Shown here piece after piece: positions 44,121 through 51,801 of a DNA stretch of 57,395 bases (positions are counted from its first letter, which is position 1; each line of letters starts with the position of its first letter). A program made the translations under genes and the position numbers. Under the pieces are notes generated by a model. The model was not told the DNA's origin. It saw only the letters and a list, made by a program, of their open reading frames with translations, and made no database searches. The DNA comes from Bacteroidota bacterium (GTDB lineage: Bacteria > Bacteroidota > Bacteroidia > Bacteroidales > Prolixibacteraceae). Where the stretch lies: positions 196,675 to 254,069 of the forward strand of contig JAHEYU010000003.1 of NCBI GenBank assembly GCA_023251435.1, given 5' to 3'.

Positions 44121-44282
44121 TTACAATTTTTTAAATCCCAGGCGTGAAATATAGCGGCTTTTTGCTTCTTCCGGATCGGCGCCAATGGAAATGTAGATGA
44201 TGGTTCTCATATCAATTACTACTGCCTGTAATTTGGTCAGATCTGGCGATTTAATTGTTGCTATTGGCTTTTTTTCGTACAT
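44121..44282 (-). CDS. Small conserved-looking protein, 53 aa
   Basis: A 53-residue ORF beginning MYEKKPIATIKSPDL, containing VVIDMRTIIYISIGADPEEA and ending LGFKKL. A strong ribosome-binding sequence AGAAGGGAAC precedes the ATG by about 8 nt. No signal peptide or membrane helix is seen. I do not recognise the family, but the coding-like composition, good RBS and position in a real gap support a true gene. Confidence 0.6.
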   Translation of the reverse strand: MYEKKPIATIKSPDLTKLQAVVIDMRTIIYISIGADPEEAKSRYISRLGFKKL

Positions 44283-44649
44283 GCAATTGTTCCCTTCTAT
44301 TAATTATTTATAATTAGCACAGTATCAGTTACCATGCAGTTTTGCTATTAACCAGAAATACTTTACGGATTAGAATTGTTTTAAATAAAGCTATAATGAC
44401 CCGAAGATTTTTAATTAGGCGAATATAGTTAAAAAAAACGGTAAGTTTTGATTGTTTTGACACTGTTTATTTTTAGGTAAATGTAATGTTAATATGCTTA
44501 TAAACAGATTTTTAAGTGTAAATAGCAGAGCGCTCTATGTTCTACAGCTCTCTGCCAAAAATTGCTGTTTAACTCGATTTATTAGATCAAATACATTAAG
44601 TATGGATTATTTCTCATGATTATTGTGTCTGTTTCTGTAAACAATTAAC
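44283..44649. other. AT-rich gap with no gene seen
   Basis: No ORF or clear promoter was found in these 367 bp. An imperfect inverted repeat, GCAGAG...CTCTGC around 44527-44557, lacks a T run and is not called as a terminator. Confidence 0.4.
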
Positions 44650-47600
44650 TCATTTTGAGTTGCCGGTTTCTTTTCGGGTTAGTAATCCGGTGAGGTTGGT
44701 AATTAATACGGTTCCTCCTCCAAGAACTATAAAAAGTTTGTTCAGGTTATCGAGAAAGGCTCTGTTGGCTATAAACAGAAAAGAGAAAAGCCCGATCATT
44801 ACCAGTACCAGCACCAGTTTATATCCTTGCCAGCTTTTTCCGGTATCGCCGAGTTTTACCTTCAACTTTAGCTTTTCTTCGGCAGTAAAACGTGTCATGA
44901 TATGCTTTCTGAAACTTTCGTTCATAAATCTGATACCGTTGCTACCTACAACCAGCAATCCTCTCCTGATCAAATGAATTATTACCTTTTGGTTTTTTGA
45001 ATTTACTATTACATCGGGTGCCATATCGCACAAAACAAATTGCTCCATGTGTGTGCACGAGTCCAGAATACTTTCGTAATATAAGCCGCTCATTTCCATT
45101 ATTTTGGCAATAATCCGCTTTTCTATAATCTTTTCCTGAAGGTTACTTTTAACGAGTTCTTTATAAAATGTCATCATTTCATCTTGATGAACAAGCAGAT
45201 AGTCGCTTGCCGCCAATTCATTACAAATCAGGCATTTTATGTTCTCCTGGTGGTTTTCAGAACATTCAGGTACATAACTTTCGTATTCCTTTTTCGAACT
45301 CATTCCGGTTCTCGGTATGTTTTGATTTTGTTTTTCAGGAGTGAAAATCATATCTAAATTCGACAGTATATATTTAAATTTCAAGCTAAGTTCCTCCCAC
45401 GATTTTATCTCAGTAACATTCTTTTCGGTTGATACCGCTTTAATTTGTTTTTCAAGGTATTCGAGAATTAAATAGGGCGCTGTTTGGCTTACAATCACCA
45501 TTTTTTCCTTTCTTCTGATCTTTGCCTCAATTTTCCCGAGTTGGAGGGTGAGGCTTTGCAAGGAATAATAATTGTTTGCGAAGTTCTTAACGATCAAAAC
45601 ATTTTTTTCATCGTAAATCTTCACTTTTTCAATTGTGTCATTTTGTTCTGAAAGGTCGAGTGAGCCTAATTTGTATTTGCTTGCTAACTGCTTTTTTATA
45701 TACTCGGTAGGATTAATGTAAGGTGATCGAATGATTAGAACCGATTGTCCACTGTCAATTCGCTGACAGATAGAATTTCCGAAATTAAATCCGGTATGCA
45801 TTTCAAGAATTGAAGTGCCAAACATCTGCTTTGTTCCGAACATTGTTATCCTGTAGAATATATAAAAAACAAATATTAGAATCAGGAACAATAAAATGCT
45901 GTCGTAATTCTGAAATCGCGACAGTTTACTTGCGGCATCAGCAGAAGTTAGCGGGTTAAAGATACCCGGACTTTGCAATTTTGTGTATATTCTGCAACTA
46001 TCCGGTATGAGGGAATTATATGTTTCGGAAGTGGAAACGTAATTGAAAATGAGATTTGAATCACATTGAATCCATAATTGTTTTCCATTAAGCAGCCTGT
46101 CGCTTTCAAGAAACTTCGTTTTAACCGAGATTTTGTCATACACAGGCCTGATAAGATTCATTATGTCTTCACTCTGGTGATTTAGTTCATTTTTGCAGCA
46201 TTCATCTTTGTCGTTCCAGCCATTTTTACCCTTTGCAAAAAATGAAATTCCAGCAAACTGCGAATAAATACCCCGCTGCATTCTTTGTTCAAAAACACTT
46301 TCAACTGTCGAATCGAGTTTGTGATTAATTTCCATCTGCTTATAATAATCACGTAATTTTATGTTCCTTAATTCCTTTTGCCTGGCAAACTCAAGCTGCT
46401 CATGCTTGGTATTTCTGATAATTTCGTGGTTGACCGAAGCCTCAAAGAATTTAATGGAAGGGGCAACGCTGAAAGTGACCAGCAACGACGTCAGGAAAAT
46501 GACATATAAATTGACTGTATATTTTTGAAGGTTTTGAAAAACATCTCTTTTCAGAATAAAATAACCCGGAACTAGCAATCCGATTATGGCAATCTGAAAG
46601 ATTATAAATTTTAATAAATCACTGTCAGACAATGCCTTGGTGGCTGAAATGTTTATCAGGATGAGTAGGAACAGGTTAAAAATGGCGAAACTATTACGAC
46701 TGACCGACTTGAAAGAGAAGTCGTTAAGGGCGAAATTTGAATATGGAAATAGGATTGACACCAATGCCATCGCAAAATGAAGCGGAGCAAGAGTATTTAC
46801 CGGATTGCTTAGTAAAAGATAAAAAACAGCGCTGATAACTAGCAAAATACTCATTGTCAGATAAATTGTACAATGGTTACTTTTTGGTCCAGTGGCATCA
46901 ATCATCAGACTTTTCAACCCGGTTTTTTTTTCAAGGTGCCTCAAAAAAAATAATGCGACTGTTTGAGTAATAATAAACAACACCAATGACCAGAAGAGTA
47001 AAAATGTAAGTGTCAGTGCCTGAATCTGATAAGAATACTCCGCATGTTTATCGAACATGGTTACCAGGTATAATGGCATTGGCGATAGAGGTTTTATGTG
47101 TATCCTGTAAGGTTCGTCGTAATAGTTAACTTCGAGTGTTTTGGTGGCATTTGCATAAATTGCTGCCGATAAGCTTTTATCTTCACTGCATTCCTTTATA
47201 AAATTCTCCTGCAAATTCCTTAGTTTGTCCGAATGCAACCAAACCAATCCGTTTTGGTCTATGATGCAAAATTTGTAATCGGTTGGCAAAATCGGTTCAA
47301 TAACAGAATAAAACCGTCCGGTCATAGCGATTACTTCTCTGTCAATATCCGATCGTTTCGATAATGCGACTTTGGTAATTCCACTGGTAATTGAAACGAT
47401 TGATTCCAACCGGAACCTTTTGTCCTCATGCTTGGGCAAAATCCATTCGTCGGGTTTGCTAAAATATTCTCTGTTTTTCAGGTTCGAAGGCTTGTCAATT
47501 TTAACGAAAGGTGTAATTATCACGTTTTGAAGTCCGGTGGTATCCATCCAGAACGCATAATCAAAATATGGATAATCGTTTGTTTTCAGGTCATTACAAT

Positions 47601-48798
47601 TTAGCAGATTACTTGTGCTTGAAATAGATTTGCCCTTGTTGTCACTTTTAATTGCTTTTTTGTCGTAACAATCAAGTTGGTCCCATGCATTTACGATTTC
47701 GGTATCGAACGAAAAATTTATCTCAGTTGCCAGGTCTTTTAACCGGGTTTCGTTTTGCGCAATATACCAAATAGCATTTGCGACAAAAATGATGAACAGA
47801 AAAATGAGACTGACGCCCAGAAATAGTGAGATGCCCGAATTTAGTAATGATCCGGAGCCAAGGTGCTCTGTTGCCGACATTACTTTAAGTTTAATAAAAG
47901 GTAATCCGAGGATCATAAGGGCAATGATCATGAAAATCAGCAAAATAATAGAGGGTGCGATTTCTCTTTTTGCCTGACTGAGAAGATCGGTATCGACCAA
48001 TCCGCAGATATACAATGAGTTAGTTTCGATTAGTGTTTGGCATACGAAAATTTTATAGGAGACGTTTGATATGGTGATATCATAAGCCATAACTCCTCTG
48101 ATTGCTGCTTTTTGGATATGGGATTTTGTTTTTATATCGAGGTACCCAATCGATGCTTCCTTGCCCGAACTATTCCCGGTCATTGATAGGTCTTGATTTA
48201 TATCCTGATTGATATACGCAAGATTTGGATTGCCTGGGAGGGTAGAGAAGGCGATATTGCTATCAACAATCAGTATATATTCATTAAATATATTCCGCTG
48301 CATATAATCCGACATCAGCAACTCATAACCGGTTCTGAATTTTATTGAATCCTGCACTTTATATTTATTTTCCAGAACAAGCTTAAAATACAGGTAATCT
48401 GATTCCGCTTGTGGAAATACATTAATTACTGTATCAACCAGGCCAATAATTGATTTTTTAGAATCGGCATATTCAAGGTTATGATTGAAATTTTCAATGT
48501 CTTGTCGTTTTTCAAGCAACGACAATAAATAGTCGTCAGCATAATTCTTCGTTTCTTTTTTTTTCTTCTCGTTTAAATCAATCAGATGGTCAACATATTC
48601 AGTCGCATTAGTCTCCATCGATTTTACTTTCGCCTGAAGGTTTCTGCTCATCTGTTCAAGTATCCTCGATTTTGTGGCAATAATATGAGCTTCTTTACTA
48701 TTTGTGTAAACTTCCAGGTAGAAGTAGTAGCCGATAGCAAAAATGATTAATGTTATAATAATGATAAACAGGTTGTGGCTCAATTGTTTGCTTTTCAT
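44650..48798 (-). CDS. Giant multi-pass membrane protein with Cache-like sensor region and cytoplasmic NTPase-like tail
   Basis: A 1382-aa protein (start MKSKQLSHNLF). It has about 11 predicted membrane helices near residues 10-28, 283-303, 333-353, 604, 650, 676, 713, 736, 770, 973 and 1336-1375. Between helices 3 and 4 (about 355-595) lies a dCache-like ligand-sensing region (LKNREYFSKPDEW, YKFCIIDQNGLVWLHSD). A second exported loop is at about 790-960. The cytoplasmic part (about 1000-1330) alternates beta strands and helices (QSVLIIRSPYINPTEYI, KNVLIVKNFANNYYS, KMVIVSQTAPYLI), like a degenerate P-loop or STAND domain without a visible Walker A, plus a winged-helix-like end with CLICNEL. 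No kinase, cyclase or methyl-acceptor domain is seen. Function unknown. Confidence 0.7.
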   Translation of the reverse strand: MKSKQLSHNLFIIIITLIIFAIGYYFYLEVYTNSKEAHIIATKSRILEQMSRNLQAKVKSMETNATEYVDHLIDLNEKKKKETKNYADDYLLSLLEKRQDIENFNHNLEYADSKKSIIGLVDTVINVFPQAESDYLYFKLVLENKYKVQDSIKFRTGYELLMSDYMQRNIFNEYILIVDSNIAFSTLPGNPNLAYINQDINQDLSMTGNSSGKEASIGYLDIKTKSHIQKAAIRGVMAYDITISNVSYKIFVCQTLIETNSLYICGLVDTDLLSQAKREIAPSIILLIFMIIALMILGLPFIKLKVMSATEHLGSGSLLNSGISLFLGVSLIFLFIIFVANAIWYIAQNETRLKDLATEINFSFDTEIVNAWDQLDCYDKKAIKSDNKGKSISSTSNLLNCNDLKTNDYPYFDYAFWMDTTGLQNVIITPFVKIDKPSNLKNREYFSKPDEWILPKHEDKRFRLESIVSITSGITKVALSKRSDIDREVIAMTGRFYSVIEPILPTDYKFCIIDQNGLVWLHSDKLRNLQENFIKECSEDKSLSAAIYANATKTLEVNYYDEPYRIHIKPLSPMPLYLVTMFDKHAEYSYQIQALTLTFLLFWSLVLFIITQTVALFFLRHLEKKTGLKSLMIDATGPKSNHCTIYLTMSILLVISAVFYLLLSNPVNTLAPLHFAMALVSILFPYSNFALNDFSFKSVSRNSFAIFNLFLLILINISATKALSDSDLLKFIIFQIAIIGLLVPGYFILKRDVFQNLQKYTVNLYVIFLTSLLVTFSVAPSIKFFEASVNHEIIRNTKHEQLEFARQKELRNIKLRDYYKQMEINHKLDSTVESVFEQRMQRGIYSQFAGISFFAKGKNGWNDKDECCKNELNHQSEDIMNLIRPVYDKISVKTKFLESDRLLNGKQLWIQCDSNLIFNYVSTSETYNSLIPDSCRIYTKLQSPGIFNPLTSADAASKLSRFQNYDSILLFLILIFVFYIFYRITMFGTKQMFGTSILEMHTGFNFGNSICQRIDSGQSVLIIRSPYINPTEYIKKQLASKYKLGSLDLSEQNDTIEKVKIYDEKNVLIVKNFANNYYSLQSLTLQLGKIEAKIRRKEKMVIVSQTAPYLILEYLEKQIKAVSTEKNVTEIKSWEELSLKFKYILSNLDMIFTPEKQNQNIPRTGMSSKKEYESYVPECSENHQENIKCLICNELAASDYLLVHQDEMMTFYKELVKSNLQEKIIEKRIIAKIMEMSGLYYESILDSCTHMEQFVLCDMAPDVIVNSKNQKVIIHLIRRGLLVVGSNGIRFMNESFRKHIMTRFTAEEKLKLKVKLGDTGKSWQGYKLVLVLVMIGLFSFLFIANRAFLDNLNKLFIVLGGGTVLITNLTGLLTRKETGNSK

Positions 48799-48984
48799 AA
48801 CTGGAAGAATTAATAAGCTGTTTATTAACAGATTGAATTGCAAATTTTTTTATATACGTTAAAGCAATGCTTACGTTTCAAAAACAGAGAATACCTACTT
48901 ATACCAGATGTGTCATTGGACTAATTTGTAATGGCATTTGGTATGATTGTCAATTCGGCGATCGTGTGTACTGCATAAGCATGA

Positions 48985-49020
48985 AAAAAGCGCTCAAATC
49001 ATTTGATTTGAGCGCTTTTT
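48985..49020. terminator. Bidirectional intrinsic terminator
   Basis: Perfect 17-bp arms (AAAAAGCGCTCAAATCA and its complement) with A and T runs at both ends; serves the minus-strand gene ending at 49124. The remainder of 48799-49123 probably holds the promoter of the giant membrane protein, not resolved. Confidence 0.85.
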
Positions 49021-49123
49021 CCTGACGGGAACATTCCCTTTGATTTTTTCCAAATCCAGTTTAGATAAAAGTTAATAAATTGCTATATAAACGATTGAGA
49101 TATCTCTGGATGTCTATGATTAT

Positions 49124-49636
49124 TTATTTCTTCTTGCCTTTACCACTATTTTTTTCATTGCCGTGCCCGGAATTTTTTTCAACATTGTGACTCTTATTCT
49201 GATTTAAACGGACTTTGGTAATTGCTTTGGGCCCAGAGTTTCCTTTACCCGGTTTCTCTCCAATACTTTTTTGTGCGTGGCCTTTGTATCCTTTGGCATA
49301 TTTTACTTTATGTTCCTTGAAATGGGCATAAGGCGAGTTGCCGCGATAGTCGGTCATTACGACTTTATATCCGTTGTAAAGATCGTAGGTTCTGTAACGA
49401 CCTGGAAGAGTTGCACTTCGCACCCAGGTTTTGCCGCTGTAATAAATAAACTTCGACGCCGGAACATCATAATAAGCTTCTAAATCGGGAAGATAATAAT
49501 ACTGAACATCGTTGTATCCGGCTGGTCCCCATTGCGGAGGAGCTCCCAGATTTACATTCACCGATATTTGTGCCTGGCCTGTGTATGCAAAAAACAACAG
49601 GATTCCGATGGCAATGAATTTTATCGACTTTAGCAT
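49124..49636 (-). CDS. Secreted basic protein of unknown function
   Basis: A 170-aa exported protein: signal peptide (about 1-22), a middle region rich in aromatic residues (VQYYYLPDLEAYYDVPASKFIYYSGKTWVR) and a Lys/Gly/Asn-rich basic tail ending in GKGKKK. The middle part resembles small periplasmic proteins of Bacteroidota that carry repeated YYY.LPD motifs; no function is known. Its ATG is 2 bp after the ompA-type gene, so both form an operon under the bipartite motif at 50518-50552. Confidence 0.75.
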   Translation of the reverse strand: MLKSIKFIAIGILLFFAYTGQAQISVNVNLGAPPQWGPAGYNDVQYYYLPDLEAYYDVPASKFIYYSGKTWVRSATLPGRYRTYDLYNGYKVVMTDYRGNSPYAHFKEHKVKYAKGYKGHAQKSIGEKPGKGNSGPKAITKVRLNQNKSHNVEKNSGHGNEKNSGKGKKK

Positions 49637-49638
49637 GG

Positions 49639-50457
49639 TTACTTGTATAAAAGATTGTAAAGTTCTTTCATGTCGGGCGACAAAATAACTTCAGTTCTAC
49701 GGTTGCTTGCGCGTCCTTCAGCTGTGTCGTTGGTTTGTACCGGAAAAAACTGACCTCTGCCCGATGCAGTAATACGATTTGAATCAAAACCGTTGTCTTT
49801 TGTCAGGATGCGCACAATTGAGATTGCCCTTGAAGTGCTAAGATCCCAGTTGTCGTTGAATTTATTGGTTTTGATAGGCACATTGTCTGTATGTCCTTCA
49901 ATTTGTACAGTAATGTCTTTGGTGCTCGAAAGTACCTTAGCAAGTGTCGAAAGCGCTTCTTTTCCTTTTGGATCAACCACATCGCTTCCCGATTTGAAAA
50001 GCAATTTTTCTGCCAGCGAAACATATACGTTTCCATCTTTAATGTAAACCGACAATTCATCACTTTTATATTTCATCAGTGCATCGGCAATCGAATTCTT
50101 CAGATTGTCCATTACATTTCTTTGCGACTGAATCATGTTCTGAAGGTCTTTTAACCGTTTTGCCTGATCGGCAATCGTCATTTTCGATTCTTTCGAAAGT
50201 GTCTTCAAATCATTCAGAACTGAAGCGTTTTCATCCTGAAGTGATGAGGTTTCCTGTTTCAGGTTTCTCACCTGCAGGTTGCAGTCAATAAGTTGATTTT
50301 GTGTATTGTCCAGCTGACTTTGTTTTTCGGCGTTTTCTTTTTGTAATTTATCCACTCTTGCCTGCGAAGTCACGAGTTTTTTACTTGGACCACATGATGT
50401 TAAACTCAAAGCCAGAATCAGAGATAAGAAACCCAGCAAATGCAATGTTTTTTTCAT
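49639..50457 (-). CDS. OmpA-family lipoprotein with long coiled coil
   Basis: A 272-aa lipoprotein: lipobox in LSLTSCG, a heptad-rich coiled coil (about 30-125, LVTSQARVDKLQKENAEKQ to MDNLKNSI) and an OmpA/MotB peptidoglycan-binding domain (about 150-272, IEGHTDNVPIKTNKFNDNWDLS, GRASNRRTEVIL). It likely tethers the outer membrane to the wall. ATG 50457 gives a clean signal peptide (MKKTLHLLGFLSL); an upstream extension to 50490 does not. Confidence 0.9.
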   Translation of the reverse strand: MKKTLHLLGFLSLILALSLTSCGPSKKLVTSQARVDKLQKENAEKQSQLDNTQNQLIDCNLQVRNLKQETSSLQDENASVLNDLKTLSKESKMTIADQAKRLKDLQNMIQSQRNVMDNLKNSIADALMKYKSDELSVYIKDGNVYVSLAEKLLFKSGSDVVDPKGKEALSTLAKVLSSTKDITVQIEGHTDNVPIKTNKFNDNWDLSTSRAISIVRILTKDNGFDSNRITASGRGQFFPVQTNDTAEGRASNRRTEVILSPDMKELYNLLYK

Positions 50458-50517
50458 TTTATTTTCTTTATAAGTAAATGATTGCCACAAATTTGAGCAT
50501 GTTTTAAATTTAATGTG

Positions 50518-50552
50518 TTACACAACTTTTAATTAATATTGCATAATTCACA
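50518..50552 (-). promoter_or_regulatory. Bipartite motif TGTGAATTATG-N16-TTGTGTAA upstream of ompA-type lipoprotein
   Basis: This is one of four copies in the window with identical 16-nt spacing (others at 51558-51592, 55680-55714 and 55728-55762). It ends 60 bp before the ATG at 50457. Confidence 0.7.
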
Positions 50553-50598
50553 GGTTTTCAAAAGCGATCGTATTATTTCCTCCTATTCGATGGTTCAC

Positions 50599-50634
50599 TA
50601 AAAAAGAGACTGAACTCTATTGAGAACAGCCTCT
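50599..50634 (-). terminator. Terminator of the DUF4382 gene, IS-end-like
   Basis: On the minus strand AGAGGCTG...CAGTCTCT (8 bp with one wobble) is followed by six T residues. Its sequence closely resembles the hairpin at the left end of the IS1182 remnant (10670-10702). Confidence 0.75.
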
Positions 50635-50694
50635 TTGTATTATTGCATCAGAAACGTATTCTGTCACAACTTTGTGCGAATTGATTGATTTCGG

Positions 50695-51492
50695 TTAAAA
50701 TACCACTATACCCAGGTCGGTCGAAACTCCAACAACCACGGTTTTTGCTGCAATGGTAACGGGCAAAAATGGTAGGGCAGGGGTTACTGTAATACTATAA
50801 GTTCCTGAAGGAAGTCCTGAAATTAGAAACTTGCCGCTTGCATTTGTTACTGATGAGTAAGATACACCATTTGAAGTAGCAGTTACCACCACATTTTCGC
50901 CGATTGGTGAAATGCTACCTTTGATTGATCCGGTTACCGCTGCATTAATTGTTCTGATAACAGGTTTTAATTTGTAAGTACCGCTGCCTGTTGAAACAAC
51001 CGATTGACTTGCATCAAAATCGAGCAGTATAAAGTATTCAACGCCAGGTTCGAATGTCTGGTTAACCTGAAGTTTCAAGCCCGATTGCTCGGCGCTTGGT
51101 GTGCTAAGCGGATAAGAAACACCATCAACTACTACGGTATTATTGGTTCCCAGTATCAGTCTGATTTGTGAAACCGATCCTGCTTCAAGATCGCCCGAAG
51201 CAATCATGGTGTCTAATCCGTTCGAAAAATCAAGAAGGTTATAGATACCTGCATTGGTGTTTAGCAAAACTGCAGTTCCGCCATTGCCGGTAATTTCAAC
51301 GCTTTTTACATCCACCATCACGGCATCGTAATTTGCAGGAGCATCTGTCATCCGAACTGTCAGATGTGCTTTCTCATTGTCTTTTTCCGAATCGCAGGAT
51401 GTAAACTGCAAAAATAGTAGTCCAATAAATGTGGCAAACATTATCTTCTTAAAGATGGTGTTTGTCCCTGTTTTCATTTGAATTGTTTTCAT
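50695..51492 (-). CDS. DUF4382 lipoprotein with carboxypeptidase regulatory-like domain
   Basis: A 265-aa lipoprotein with lipobox in LQFTSCD. A DUF4382 domain (about 42-185) contains HLTVRMTDAPANYDAVMVDVKSVEI and YNLLDFSNGLDTMIASGDL. A carboxypeptidase-regulatory-like beta domain (about 188-265) contains GSIKGSISPIGENVVVTA and GKFLISGLPSGTYSITV. DUF4382 proteins are surface or periplasmic lipoproteins of unknown function. ATG at 51492 or 51477 are both possible starts. It lies downstream of a copy of the bipartite motif. Confidence 0.88.
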   Translation of the reverse strand: MKTIQMKTGTNTIFKKIMFATFIGLLFLQFTSCDSEKDNEKAHLTVRMTDAPANYDAVMVDVKSVEITGNGGTAVLLNTNAGIYNLLDFSNGLDTMIASGDLEAGSVSQIRLILGTNNTVVVDGVSYPLSTPSAEQSGLKLQVNQTFEPGVEYFILLDFDASQSVVSTGSGTYKLKPVIRTINAAVTGSIKGSISPIGENVVVTATSNGVSYSSVTNASGKFLISGLPSGTYSITVTPALPFLPVTIAAKTVVVGVSTDLGIVVF

Positions 51493-51557
51493 GTTTTTTG
51501 TTTAAATGAACTGTAAATAATTACCCCGCAAAGTTGAGGGCTTAAGCTCGGTTTTAG

Positions 51558-51592
51558 TTATATAATTCCGATTATAACATACACTATTCACA
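51558..51592 (-). promoter_or_regulatory. Bipartite motif TGTGAATAGTG-N16-TTATATAA upstream of DUF4382 gene
   Basis: Most divergent of the four copies but with the same 16-nt spacing; ends 65 bp before the ATG at 51492. It occupies part of the 309-bp gap 51493-51801, which also has TATTTTTG (51664-51671) as a possible -7 box for the plus-strand RCC1 gene. Confidence 0.6.
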
Positions 51593-51801
51593 CATTTCAG
51601 GTGATTTTCAGAATAAATTAGAAAAAGCTCTCAGCCTTATTCATGGCATCGACTTTAATTCTATATTTTTGCACTTTCTGATAATAACTTCCGTTTAAGA
51701 AGAATACTCAATACAAACCTGGACATGAAAAGAAACCCAATTTGTTGGGAAAATGAATTTTATGATGTGTTTATTTAAGTATTTAATTTACATCTTTTCG
51801 A

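Noticed and set aside
44527-44557. Inverted repeat GCAGAG...CTCTGC as a terminator
   Set aside because: No T run on either strand and an irregular stem.
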